From Streptomyces rubradiris (GTDB taxonomy: Bacteria; Actinomycetota; Actinomycetes; Streptomycetales; Streptomycetaceae): 64,000 nucleotides of DNA. Shown one piece after another: positions 1 through 8,814 of the stretch (within the stretch, counting starts at the first letter, position 1; each line of letters begins with the position of its first letter). A program made the translations under genes and the position numbers. The stretch spans positions 1,922,001-1,986,000 of the forward strand of contig NZ_BNEA01000015.1 in the NCBI RefSeq assembly GCF_016860525.1, read 5' to 3'. The notes under the pieces are model-generated. The model saw nothing but the letters and a program-made list of their open reading frames with translations. It ran no database searches and was not told the DNA's origin.

Positions 1-897
1 CCGCATCACGATCGCCGCGAACGCGAGCGTGACGATCAGCAGGGCGACGCCGATGGTGGTGGCGTACGCGGCCTGACCGTCCCGGAACGCCTTCTGGTAC
101 ACGTACAGGACCATCACGGTGGTCGAGTAGTCCGGCCCGCCCGGTCCGGTCGTCATGATCTGCACGACCGCGAACGACTCCGCGCCGAGGGCGAGGATGC
201 CCATGTAGACCCAGCCGGACTGCACGGTGTCCCACAGCAGCGGCAGGGTGACGCGGAAGAACGTGGTGGCCCGGCTCGCGCCGTCCAGCAGCGCCGCCTC
301 GTACAGCTCGGCCGGGATCGAGGCCATGCCCGCGGAGAACAGGACCACGAAGAAGCCGACCGTGGACCACACGAGCACCGCCATCACACACCACAGGGCG
401 AGACCGGGATCGCCCAGCCACAGCGGCTGCACGCCGTCGAGGCCGATGCCGCGCAGCAGCGAGTTGATCGCTCCGCTGTCCGGGTTGTACGCGAAGGCGA
501 ACAGCAGCGAGACGATCGCGATCGAGAGGACCTGCGGGAAGAAATAGACGATCTTGTAGAAGGCCGAGCCCCGCACCCCGGAAATGGCGGGGCCGCCCTT
601 CCTCCGCCGGCCGCCCACATTGATCATGAAGGCGAAGAACAGCGCCAGACCGAGCGTCAGCACCGGCAGCACCAGAGCGAACAGGAGACTGTGCCACAAC
701 GACTTCCAGAAGATGTCGTCGTCGAGCATCCTTTCGTAGTTGTCGAACCCGACCATCTGGAAATCGGGGCTGAGGCCCGTCCAGTCCGTGAACGAGTAGT
801 AGATGGACTGGATGAACGGCCACACCACGAAGAGCGCGTACAGTCCCAGGGGCAGTGCCAGGAACCCCACGATGAACCGGTATTTGCCGTGCCGCAT
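1..897 (-). CDS. ngcF: Sugar ABC transporter permease, NgcF-like (3' end beyond window)
   Basis: Membrane-spanning permease of a CUT1-type carbohydrate importer. The frame opens with ATG at 897 (MRHGKYRFIVGFLALPLG) and stays open to the window edge for 299 codons, so the C-terminus is missing. Several hydrophobic helices are visible. The EAA-loop motif for contact with the ATPase reads EAALLDGASRATTFFRVTLP. It lies 29 bp downstream of the NgcE-like binding protein on the same strand, as in ngcEFG loci. By that context it should move N-acetylglucosamine and chitobiose into the cytoplasm. The permease fold is clear; the substrate is inferred from the neighbour. Confidence 0.85.
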   Translation of the reverse strand, partial: MRHGKYRFIVGFLALPLGLYALFVVWPFIQSIYYSFTDWTGLSPDFQMVGFDNYERMLDDDIFWKSLWHSLLFALVLPVLTLGLALFFAFMINVGGRRRKGGPAISGVRGSAFYKIVYFFPQVLSIAIVSLLFAFAYNPDSGAINSLLRGIGLDGVQPLWLGDPGLALWCVMAVLVWSTVGFFVVLFSAGMASIPAELYEAALLDGASRATTFFRVTLPLLWDTVQSGWVYMGILALGAESFAVVQIMTTGPGGPDYSTTVMVLYVYQKAFRDGQAAYATTIGVALLIVTLAFAAIVMR

Positions 898-926
898 CGC
901 CACTCCGGTGCTGTCAGGGTGCCGGA

Positions 927-2372
927 TTACTGGTGCTTGTAGTGCTTGATGGAGGAGTCCTTGGCCGCCTCGTCGGCGAATGACTGGATCTTCCTGATCG
1001 CCTCGGCGGGGGTGAGCCGGCCGGCCATCAACTCGCCGAGGCCGGACACCCCGATCTTCTCCTTCTGCAACTGCACGTACCAGTCCTGCAGCCGGGGGTT
1101 CACCACGTTGCTCCCGGCCTTCTCCAGCGCCGCCACACCCGACTTCAGGCCCGGGGTGAGGTCGATGCCGGAGGTGCCGCCGTTGAACGCGGTCAGCGAC
1201 TTCACCTTGCTGGTGAAGTTCTTCGAGGACGCCTCGGAGAGCATGATGCGCAGCTGCTCCATGCCGCCCTCGGCGTTCTTCGCCTTGGCCGGGACGATGA
1301 AGGGCTCGCCGCCGGAGGCCCAGAGGGTGCCGAACGGCAGCTTGTCGGAGGCGTCGAGGCCGGAGGGCGCGGAGACGGCGAGGCCGAAGTCGGCCGGGAT
1401 GACGTTGGCCGACTCGTTCTCCACCCAGGAGCCGTTCGGCAGGAACAGCGCCTTGCCCTCGGCCCACGCGGTCTGCGACTGGATGTGGTCCAGGCCCGGG
1501 GTGCCCCGGAGGATGTAGCCCTTCTTGTACAGCTCGTAGTAGGCCTCGAAGCAGGCCTTGACCGCGGGGTGCTTCCAGGCGTTCGGCTCCAGGTTGTCGA
1601 TGGCGTCGAGCACCTCGCGCCCGCCGACCTTGGCGATCATCGGGTACAGCGAGAAGGGGATGTAGTACGGGTACTTGCCCGCGTAGGTCCAGCCCGCGAT
1701 GCCCTTCTTCTTGGCCTTGGCGCACAGCGCGAGCATGTCGTCCCAGGTCTCCGGGTACGCCGCGTCCAGCGAGTCCAGGGCCTTCTGCGAGTACCAGACG
1801 CCGTAGACCGTGTAGGCGTAGTACAGGATCCAGACCGGGTCGCCGTCGAACTGGCCCATCTCCACGATGCCGGGGCGCAGGGTGTCGCGCACCTTCTTCT
1901 TCGGGTCGTCGTACGACGGCGCGTCCAGCAGCGCGGTGAGGTCGGCGAGCTGGTTCTTGCCGACGAGGACGCCCATGTCCATCTGCTCGGCGCCGGAGTT
2001 GTCGATGAGGTCCGGCGGGGTGCCCTGGTTGAAGCGGGGCTGGAGGGTGGACTGGATCTTCTGGGTGGCCGCGAACTTCACCTTGGCCTTGGGGAAGTCG
2101 CGTTCGTAGATCTTCACCGCGTCCTCGGCGTACTCCTTGCCGAAGCCGCCGTCGAAGAGGACGAATTCCATCCCGGCGGTGTCGTTGACACCGAGCGGGT
2201 TCTTGGCGGTCTTCTTGCCCTGCTCGGCCTTGTCCTGTCCGTCGCCGCCGCTGCTCGCGCAGGCGGACAGCAGGCCCATCCCCGGCGTGGCGACCAGACC
2301 GAGCGCCGCCGAGCGCTTGATCAGATCGCGGCGGCCGACGCCTTCGGCACGGTGGTGCGCAGTGGATCCCAT
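927..2372 (-). CDS. ngcE: N-acetylglucosamine/diacetylchitobiose-binding lipoprotein NgcE
   Basis: Extracellular solute-binding lipoprotein of the Ngc ABC importer. I set the start at ATG 2372 (MGSTAHHRAEGVGRRDLIK) because it has a GGCGAGGA ribosome site and opens directly into a signal peptide. RRDLIK is Tat-like, and LLSAC near residue 35 is the lipobox; the longer frame would add 37 implausible residues. The mature part (about 480 residues in all) matches my recollection of S. coelicolor NgcE, for example the segments DLIDNSGAEQMDMGVLVGK and SWVENESANVIP. It is divergent from a secreted GH92 enzyme. A DasR-like site lies 97 bp upstream, which fits induction by aminosugars. Confidence 0.88.
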   Translation of the reverse strand: MGSTAHHRAEGVGRRDLIKRSAALGLVATPGMGLLSACASSGGDGQDKAEQGKKTAKNPLGVNDTAGMEFVLFDGGFGKEYAEDAVKIYERDFPKAKVKFAATQKIQSTLQPRFNQGTPPDLIDNSGAEQMDMGVLVGKNQLADLTALLDAPSYDDPKKKVRDTLRPGIVEMGQFDGDPVWILYYAYTVYGVWYSQKALDSLDAAYPETWDDMLALCAKAKKKGIAGWTYAGKYPYYIPFSLYPMIAKVGGREVLDAIDNLEPNAWKHPAVKACFEAYYELYKKGYILRGTPGLDHIQSQTAWAEGKALFLPNGSWVENESANVIPADFGLAVSAPSGLDASDKLPFGTLWASGGEPFIVPAKAKNAEGGMEQLRIMLSEASSKNFTSKVKSLTAFNGGTSGIDLTPGLKSGVAALEKAGSNVVNPRLQDWYVQLQKEKIGVSGLGELMAGRLTPAEAIRKIQSFADEAAKDSSIKHYKHQ

Positions 2373-2468
2373 GCTCAAGTCCTCGCCTTCTCCAGGACTC
2401 AGGCGGTGAACCGGATCCTTGCGCCGGCACCGCAGGTCGGGTCGTGCAGGGTCGTGCGGGAAGTGCCG

Positions 2469-2484
2469 ACAGGTATAGTCCACT
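2469..2484. promoter_or_regulatory. DasR-responsive element (dre)-like site
   Basis: ACAGGTATAGTCCACT matches the DasR consensus ACTGGTCTAGACCAGT at 12 of 16 positions, and a further position (C for G) is allowed in known sites. It lies 97-112 bp upstream of the ngcE-like start. DasR is the GntR-family aminosugar regulator of Streptomyces. The match was made by eye. Confidence 0.55.
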
Positions 2485-2624
2485 TAACCCCGGCGGACAA
2501 GATCGAGTGCAGGGTTCCCCATGGGTCTTTTCCGAGTTGAGACCTGCCGGAAATATGGGCCCACGACTCGTGCCGCGCGGGAAAAATTCGCGACATTACT
2601 CCCTGAATGCCACGGCCAACACCC

Positions 2625-2630
2625 TTGACA
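2625..2630 (+). promoter_or_regulatory. Candidate -35 element for the GH92 gene
   Basis: TTGACA at 2625-2630 is a perfect sigma-70-type -35 box, 84 bp before the GH92 start codon and just upstream of the LacI-type palindrome. The matching -10 is weak (around 2649-2654), so only the -35 is convincing. Confidence 0.35.
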
Positions 2631-2673
2631 TCACGGGTCACTTGACCACCTACTGGTTCCTGCGCCCGTAGCT

Positions 2674-2685
2674 GACAACGTTGTC
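2674..2685. promoter_or_regulatory. LacI-family operator palindrome
   Basis: GACAACGTTGTC is a perfect 12-bp palindrome with the central CG typical of LacI-family operators. It lies 29 bp before the GH92 start and downstream of a TTGACA box, a position suited to repression. The other LacI operator candidate in this window (32974-32987) has a different sequence, so a different regulator probably binds here. Confidence 0.6.
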
Positions 2686-2713
2686 CGATGGGCGCAGGAG
2701 GGGAAATCCGTAG

Positions 2714-5700
2714 ATGCAGCGGAGAACTCGGCACAGATGGGGTCCGGCGGCCGTCCTCACGGCCGCCTTCGTCATGGCCGTCGGCGCGCAGGGCGCGGCG
2801 GTCGCCCTGCCGGCCCGGCCCGCGGTGCCCGACCGGGAGTTCGCGTCCTCGTTCGAGGCGGGCGAGCCGGCGCCGGACTGGCTGAACACCGTGGACACCG
2901 GCCCGGACGGGAGCAAACGGGCGTCGGGCGTCGACGGCGGCTACAGCACCGGCATCCCCGGCAATGTGACCGACCATGTCACCGAGGTCCGGGCCGGCGG
3001 CGAGAACGCGGGCGCCGGCGAGGTCAAGGAGAACCTGGCCGACGGCGAGCCCGGCACCAAATGGCTGACCTTCGAGCCGTCCGGCTGGGCGGAGTTCGAC
3101 CTGGACAAGCCGGTCGGGCTGCGGACGTACGCGCTCACCTCGGCCAACGACCACGCCGAGCGCGACCCGAGGGACTGGACCCTGAAGGGCTCCGCCGACG
3201 GCACGCACTGGACGACGCTCGACACCCGCTCGGGCGAGACTTTCTCCGAGCGGTACCTGACCAAGTCGTACGACCTGGCGGAACCGGCCGTCTACCAGCA
3301 CTTCCGGCTGGAGGTGACGCGCAACAACGGCGCCCCGGACATCCTCCAGCTCGCCGATGTGCAGTTCTCCACCGGTGGCGGCGGCGGGCCGGTGCCGCAG
3401 GACATGCTGACCCTGGTGGACAAGGGCCCCAGTGGTTCCCCGACCGCCAAGGCGCGGGCCGGGTTCACCGGGAAGCGGGCCCTGCGCTACGCCGGCCGGC
3501 ACACGGCGGACGGCCGCGCCTTCTCCTCCAACAAGGTCTTCGACGTGAACGTGCGGGTCGGCCGCGACACCGAGCTGGCGTACCGGATCTTCCCGTCGAT
3601 GGCCGACGGCGACCGCGACTACGACGCCACCAACGTCTCCGTCGACCTGGCCTTCACCGACGGCACCTACCTCAGCGACCTGGGCGCCCTGGACCGGCAC
3701 GGCTTCCCGCTCTCCCCGCGCGGGCAGGGCGCGGCGAAGGCGCTGTACGTCAACCAGTGGAACGACGTGGCCGCGCGGATCGGCCCGGTGGCGGCCGGGA
3801 AGACCGTCGACCGCATCCTGGTGGCCTACGACTCCCCGGACGGCCCGGCGAAGTTCCGCGGCTGGCTGGACGACGTGTCCCTGAAGCCGGTCGCGCCCGC
3901 CAGGCCGAAGGCGCACCTGGCCGACTACGCGCTGACCACTCGCGGCACCCACTCCAGCGGCAGCTTCTCGCGCGGCAACACCTTCCCGGCGACCGCCGTG
4001 CCGCACGGCTTCAACTTCTGGACGCCGGTGACCAACGCGTCCTCGCTGAGCTGGCTGTACGAGTACGCGCGCGCGAACAACGCGGACAACCTGCCGACGA
4101 TCCAGGCGTTCAGCGCGAGTCACGAGCCGAGCCCGTGGATGGGCGACCGGCAGACCTTCCAGGTGATGCCGTCGGCCGCGGCCGGTACCCCGGACACCGG
4201 CCGCGAGGCGCGCGAACTGGCCTTCCGGCACGAGAACGAGACCGCGCGGCCCTACTACTACGGGGTCCGGTTCGAAGGCGGCCTCAAGGCCGAGATGACC
4301 CCCACCGACCACGCGGCCGTGCTGCGCTTCACCTACCCCGGCGACGACGCGAGCGTGCTGTTCGACAACGTCACCGAGCAGGCCGGGCTGACGCTCGACG
4401 AGGAGCACGGGAGGGTCACCGGCTACTCGGACGTGAAGTCGGGCCTGTCCACGGGCGCCACCCGGCTGTTCGTGTACGGCGAGTTCGACAAGCCGGTGAC
4501 GGACGGCGCGGCGAGCGGGGTGAAGGGCTATCTGCGCTTCGCCGCGGGCGCCGACCGCACCGTCACCCTGCGCCTGGCGACCTCGCTGATCGGCGTCGAC
4601 CAGGCGCGGGAGAACCTGCGCCGGGAGATCCCCGCGGGCACGTCCTTCGACACCGTCAAGGCGCGCGCCCGGCACGCCTGGGACCAGCTGCTCGGCAAGG
4701 TCGAGGTGGAGGGCGCGAGCGAGGACCAGCTGACCACGCTCTACTCCGGGCTGTACCGGCTGTACCTGTACCCCAACTCCGGCTTCGAGAAGGTGGACGG
4801 CAAGGACCGCTACGCGTCCCCGTTCTCCCCCATGCCGGGCCCGGACACCCCCACGCACACCGGCGCGAGGATCGTCGACGGCAAGGTGTACGTCAACAAC
4901 GGCTTCTGGGACACCTACCGCACCACCTGGCCCGCCTACTCCTTCCTGACGCCCACTCGGGCCGGGGAACTGGTCGACGGGTTCGTGCAGCAGTACAAGG
5001 ACGGCGGCTGGACCTCCCGTTGGTCCTCCCCCGGCTACGCGGACCTGATGACCGGCACCTCCTCGGACGTGGCCTTCGCCGACGCCTACGTCAAGGGCGT
5101 GAGGTTCGACGCGAAGGCGGCGTACGACGCGGCCGTGAAGAACGCCACCGTCGTCCCGCCCGCCCCGGGCGTGGGCCGCAAGGGCATGGCCGTCTCCCCC
5201 TTCCTCGGCTACACCCCGACCGACACCCACGAGGGCCTGTCCTGGGCGATGGAGGGCTACGTCAACGACTACGGCATCGCGAAGATGGGCGAGGCGCTGT
5301 ACAAGAAGACGGGCGAGAGCCGCTACCGGGAGGAGTCGCGGTACTTCCTCGACCGGGCCCGCGACTACGTGAAGCTGTTCGACACCCAGGCGGGCTTCTT
5401 CCAGGGCCGGGACGCCAAGGGTGACTGGCGGGTGGACTCCGCGAAGTACGACCCGCGGGTGTGGGGGTACGACTACACCGAGACCAACGGCTGGGGCTAC
5501 GCCTTCACCGTCCCGCAGGACAGCCGGGGCCTGGCCAACCTGTACGGCGGCCGGCAGGGCCTCGCCGACAAGCTCGACGCCTACTTCGCCACCCCGGAGA
5601 CCGCCTCCCCGGACTACGTGGGCTCCTACGGCGGTGTCATCCACGAGATGACCGAGGCCCGGGACGTCCGGATGGGCATGTACGGCCACTCCAACCAGGT

Positions 5701-6517
5701 CGCGCACCACGTCCTGTACATGTACGACGCGGCCGGCCAGCCGTGGAAGACGCAGGCGTACGTGCGCGAGGCGCTGTCCCGGCTGTACACCGGCAGCGGG
5801 ATCGGGCAGGGCTACCACGGCGACGAGGACAACGGCGAGCAGTCCGCCTGGTACCTGTTCTCGGCGCTCGGCTTCTACCCGCTGGTGATGGGCAGCGGCG
5901 AGTACGCCATCGGCTCCCCGCTGTTCAAGCAAGCGACCGTGCACCTGGAGAACGGCCGGGACCTGGTGGTGCGGGCCCCGCGCAACAGCGCGGAGAACGT
6001 CTACGTGCAGGGGGTCAGGTTCAACGGCCGCCCCTGGACGTCCACTTCGCTCCCCCACTCGCTGCTGGCCAAGGGCGGGGTGCTGGACTTCGCCATGGGC
6101 CCGGAACCGTCCTCCTGGGGCACGGGCGAGCACGCGGCGCCGGTCTCGATCACCCGGGACGACAAGGTGCCCGAGCCGCGCGCGGACGTCCTGAAGGGCG
6201 CGGGGCCGCTCTTCGACGACACCTCGGCGACCAGCGCGAGGCTCACCTCCGCCGACCTGCCGGCCCGGGGCGCCGTACGGCCCGTCCGGTACACGCTGAC
6301 CTCGGGGGCCGACCACACCACCGCGCCGTCCGGCTGGACCCTCCAGGGCTCCGCCGACGGCACGACGTGGCGGACCCTGGACCGCCGCACCGGTGAGACG
6401 TTCGCCTGGGACCGCCAGACCCGCCCCTTCACCGTCGCCGCGCCGGGCACGTACACCCGTTACCGCCTGGTCCTGGACGGCGAGGCCACCCTGGCGGAGG
6501 TGGAACTGCTGACCTGA
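2714..6517 (+). CDS. Secreted GH92 alpha-mannosidase with discoidin-like domains
   Basis: Large extracellular glycosidase (1267 residues) of family GH92, calcium-dependent exo-alpha-mannosidases acting on N-glycan or mannan-type chains. The start is ATG 2714 behind AGGAGGGG. A Sec signal peptide covers about residues 1-31. A discoidin/F5-8-like module follows (roughly 75-215), then the GH92 N-terminal beta domain and the (alpha/alpha)6 catalytic part. Family landmarks are HGFNFWTPVTNASSLSWLYE, TNGWGYAFTVPQDSRGL and GYHGDEDNGEQSAWYLFSAL. A second discoidin-like half closes the protein. It is monocistronic, ends in a strong hairpin, and has a LacI-type palindrome in its promoter. The exact linkage cleaved cannot be read from the sequence. 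Confidence 0.92.
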   Translation: MQRRTRHRWGPAAVLTAAFVMAVGAQGAAVALPARPAVPDREFASSFEAGEPAPDWLNTVDTGPDGSKRASGVDGGYSTGIPGNVTDHVTEVRAGGENAGAGEVKENLADGEPGTKWLTFEPSGWAEFDLDKPVGLRTYALTSANDHAERDPRDWTLKGSADGTHWTTLDTRSGETFSERYLTKSYDLAEPAVYQHFRLEVTRNNGAPDILQLADVQFSTGGGGGPVPQDMLTLVDKGPSGSPTAKARAGFTGKRALRYAGRHTADGRAFSSNKVFDVNVRVGRDTELAYRIFPSMADGDRDYDATNVSVDLAFTDGTYLSDLGALDRHGFPLSPRGQGAAKALYVNQWNDVAARIGPVAAGKTVDRILVAYDSPDGPAKFRGWLDDVSLKPVAPARPKAHLADYALTTRGTHSSGSFSRGNTFPATAVPHGFNFWTPVTNASSLSWLYEYARANNADNLPTIQAFSASHEPSPWMGDRQTFQVMPSAAAGTPDTGREARELAFRHENETARPYYYGVRFEGGLKAEMTPTDHAAVLRFTYPGDDASVLFDNVTEQAGLTLDEEHGRVTGYSDVKSGLSTGATRLFVYGEFDKPVTDGAASGVKGYLRFAAGADRTVTLRLATSLIGVDQARENLRREIPAGTSFDTVKARARHAWDQLLGKVEVEGASEDQLTTLYSGLYRLYLYPNSGFEKVDGKDRYASPFSPMPGPDTPTHTGARIVDGKVYVNNGFWDTYRTTWPAYSFLTPTRAGELVDGFVQQYKDGGWTSRWSSPGYADLMTGTSSDVAFADAYVKGVRFDAKAAYDAAVKNATVVPPAPGVGRKGMAVSPFLGYTPTDTHEGLSWAMEGYVNDYGIAKMGEALYKKTGESRYREESRYFLDRARDYVKLFDTQAGFFQGRDAKGDWRVDSAKYDPRVWGYDYTETNGWGYAFTVPQDSRGLANLYGGRQGLADKLDAYFATPETASPDYVGSYGGVIHEMTEARDVRMGMYGHSNQVAHHVLYMYDAAGQPWKTQAYVREALSRLYTGSGIGQGYHGDEDNGEQSAWYLFSALGFYPLVMGSGEYAIGSPLFKQATVHLENGRDLVVRAPRNSAENVYVQGVRFNGRPWTSTSLPHSLLAKGGVLDFAMGPEPSSWGTGEHAAPVSITRDDKVPEPRADVLKGAGPLFDDTSATSARLTSADLPARGAVRPVRYTLTSGADHTTAPSGWTLQGSADGTTWRTLDRRTGETFAWDRQTRPFTVAAPGTYTRYRLVLDGEATLAEVELLT

Positions 6518-6537
6518 GCGCACTCCGAGTACGGCGG

Positions 6538-6579
6538 CCGGCCCGCCGGAGGAGCCCCACGGCTCCTCCGGCGGGCCGG
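6538..6579 (+). terminator. Strong hairpin terminator after the GH92 gene
   Basis: A perfect 19-bp inverted repeat (6538-6556 with 6561-6579) around a CCAC tetraloop, 20 bp after the GH92 stop codon. There is no T-tract, as is usual in Streptomyces. Confidence 0.8.
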
Positions 6580-6714
6580 TGTCGCGCGGGCGGGACCCTG
6601 CGAGGCGGTGCGGACCAGGTGAGGGATGGTGCCGGGCGGCGGGGGCCGGGCGGCGGGGTGATCCGTCCCCCGCCCATACTGCCTTCGAGGACCCGACAGG
6701 CCACAGGAGCACCG

Positions 6715-6765
6715 ATGACACCACGCACCCCCGCCAGCACCGCACGGGAGGCGGCGACGGCATGA
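6715..6765 (+). CDS. Possible 16-residue leader peptide overlapping rfbB
   Basis: ATG at 6715 follows CAGGAG at a good distance and encodes MTPRTPASTAREAATA, ending in TGA at 6763-6765. The stop overlaps the dehydratase ATG at 6762 in an ATGA arrangement, the usual signature of translational coupling. The alternative is a chance ORF, because the dehydratase has its own GGGAGG site inside it. I do not recognise the peptide. Confidence 0.3.
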   Translation: MTPRTPASTAREAATA

Positions 6766-7730
6766 GACTGCTGGTCACCGGCGGAGCCGGGTTCGTCGGC
6801 TCGCACTTCGTGCGCACGCTGCTCGACGGCGGCTACCCGGGCCACGAGACGTCCCGGGTGACCGTCCTGGACAAGCTCACCTACGCCGGACACCGGGACA
6901 GCCTGCCCGCGGCGCACCCCCGGCTGGACTTCGTACGCGGGGACATCTGCGACGCGGAGCTGCTGGACCGGCTGCTGCCCGGGCACGACGCGGTGGTGCA
7001 CTTCGCCGCGGAGTCGCACGTGGACCGGTCGGTCCGCTCGGCGCCGGAGTTCGTGCGCACCAACGTGGCCGGCACCCAGACGCTGCTGGACGCCTGCCTC
7101 GCGGCCGGCACCGAGCGGTTCGTCCACGTCTCCACCGACGAGGTCTACGGCTCCATAGCCGAGGGCCGCTGGACGGAGGACCACCCGCTGCTGCCCAACT
7201 CTCCCTACGCGGCCTCCAAGGCGTCCTCGGACCTGCTCGTCCGCGCCTGTCACCGCACGCACGGCCTGAACGCGTCGATCACCCGCTGCTCGAACAACTA
7301 CGGCCCCTACCAGCACCCCGAGAAGCTGATACCGCTGTTCGTGACCAACCTGCTTCAGGGCCGGCCGGTGCCGCTCTACGGCGACGGACGCAACGTGCGC
7401 GAATGGCTGCACGTCGACGACCACTGCCGGGCCGTCGCGCTGGTGCTCGACCGGGGCAGGCCGGGCGAGGTCTACAACGTCGGCGGCGGCGACGAGCGCA
7501 CCAACCGCGAGGTCACCGAACGGCTGCTCGCGCTGTGCGACGCCGACTGGTCGCGGGTGCGGCACGTGCCCGACCGCAAGGGACACGACCTGCGCTACGC
7601 CCTGGACGACACCAAGATCCGCGAGGAACTGGGCTACGCCCCGCGCATCCCGTTCGAGCGAGGACTCGCCGACGTCGTCGCCTGGTACCGCGACCACCCC
7701 GGCTGGTGGAAGGCCGCCATCGGCGCCTGA
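6762..7730 (+). CDS. rfbB: dTDP-glucose 4,6-dehydratase
   Basis: Extended short-chain dehydrogenase that converts dTDP-D-glucose to dTDP-4-keto-6-deoxy-D-glucose, the entry step to 6-deoxyhexoses such as rhamnose. At 322 residues it has the family's usual length. The NAD-binding motif TGGAGFVGSHF is at the N-terminus, STDEVYG carries the catalytic Thr-Asp-Glu set, and YAASK supplies the active Tyr and Lys. NNYGPYQHPEKLIPL is a further family landmark. The start at ATG 6762 is fixed by the Rossmann motif, which begins at residue 2. No glucose-1-phosphate thymidylyltransferase or other dTDP-sugar gene is adjacent, so the end sugar is unknown. Confidence 0.93.
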   Translation: MRLLVTGGAGFVGSHFVRTLLDGGYPGHETSRVTVLDKLTYAGHRDSLPAAHPRLDFVRGDICDAELLDRLLPGHDAVVHFAAESHVDRSVRSAPEFVRTNVAGTQTLLDACLAAGTERFVHVSTDEVYGSIAEGRWTEDHPLLPNSPYAASKASSDLLVRACHRTHGLNASITRCSNNYGPYQHPEKLIPLFVTNLLQGRPVPLYGDGRNVREWLHVDDHCRAVALVLDRGRPGEVYNVGGGDERTNREVTERLLALCDADWSRVRHVPDRKGHDLRYALDDTKIREELGYAPRIPFERGLADVVAWYRDHPGWWKAAIGA

Positions 7731-7866
7731 CGCGCGGCGATCGCGCGCGGGGCTTGGTAGAAAGGCAGGGCGGGAGGACCGATCGGCTCCGCGGGCCGCT
7801 GCTCCACCGCACCGTCGGTCACCGCACCGCTGGTCACCCCGCCGCCCACGACAGGAGGTACCCCAG

Positions 7867-8814
7867 GTGCAGGCCGTATCGTCGCCGGGGCTCACCCGTC
7901 CGGACTCCCCCGCGCCCACCCCGCCGGACGGCCCGCCCGGCCCCCGGGAGCTGACGCTCGACGGCGGCGAGGGAGTACGGCTGTCGGGGCTCCTCGCCGA
8001 ACCGGAGGCGGGTCAGGCGCCCAGGGCCGTGGTGGTCGCCCTGCACGGCAGCGGCATGCGGGCCGGTTACTTCGACAACCGGGCGCGGCCGGGCCTGTCG
8101 CTGCTGGAGCTGGGCAGCCGGCTCGGCTGCACCGTGCTGGCGCTCGACCGCCCGGGCTACGGCGCCTCGGCCGCCGCGCTGCCGGACGGGCAGGACCTGG
8201 CCGGGCAGACGGCCACGCTCGGCTCGGCCCTCGCCGACTTCGCCGGACGGTGGCCGACCGGCGCCGGGTTCTTCCTGCTCGCCCACTCCGGCGGCGGCCG
8301 GCTCGCGCTGTCCACCGCGGCGGCCGACGCCCTGCCGGTCCCGCTGATCGGGCTGGACCTGTCCGGGCTGGGCGGCGCCTTCGCGGTGCCACCCGACGAG
8401 TTGCCGGGCGCCGGCGCGCCCGGGGCCTGGCGGCGGCACTGGGGGCAGCTGCGGCTGTACCCGCCGGAGGCCTTCCGGGAGGGGCAGCGGCTGGTGGCCC
8501 CGGTGCCGGTCACGGAGGCCCGCGAGACCCTGTCGTGGCCCCGGATGTACCCGCAGCTGGCGGCCCGGGTGCGGGTACCGGTCCGGTTCACCTTCGCCGA
8601 GCAGGAGCAGTGGTGGCGCAGCGACGAGGAGGCGGTGCGCGCCCTGCTGGCGCCGCTCGCCGCTCCGCGCGCGGTGGTGGACCGGCTGTCCGACGCCGGG
8701 CACAACATCAGCCTCGGCTGGGCCGCCCGCACCTACCACCTGCGGGCCCTGGCCTTCCTGGAGGAGTGCCTGCTGGCCCACGCGGCGGCGCCGCCCCGGC
8801 ATCAGCCGTCGTAG
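7867..8814 (+). CDS. Alpha/beta-hydrolase family protein
   Basis: Cytosolic alpha/beta-hydrolase of 315 residues. GTG at 7867 lies 8 bp after a perfect AGGAGG. The oxyanion region reads VVVALHGSGMRAGYF, the nucleophile elbow is LLAHSGGGRLAL (Ser in AHSGG), and the catalytic His is in DAGHNISLGW near the end. Nothing shows the natural substrate. It overlaps the converging FMN reductase gene by 13 bp, so each 3' end lies inside the other transcription unit. The hydrolase assignment is firm and the function unknown. Confidence 0.82.
   Translation: MQAVSSPGLTRPDSPAPTPPDGPPGPRELTLDGGEGVRLSGLLAEPEAGQAPRAVVVALHGSGMRAGYFDNRARPGLSLLELGSRLGCTVLALDRPGYGASAAALPDGQDLAGQTATLGSALADFAGRWPTGAGFFLLAHSGGGRLALSTAAADALPVPLIGLDLSGLGGAFAVPPDELPGAGAPGAWRRHWGQLRLYPPEAFREGQRLVAPVPVTEARETLSWPRMYPQLAARVRVPVRFTFAEQEQWWRSDEEAVRALLAPLAAPRAVVDRLSDAGHNISLGWAARTYHLRALAFLEECLLAHAAAPPRHQPS

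Noticed and set aside
2399..6817. 1472-codon minus-strand open frame opposite the GH92 gene
   Set aside because: It is an antisense shadow caused by high third-position GC. The protein is a low-complexity Arg/Val/Gly string, while the plus frame is a full GH92 enzyme.
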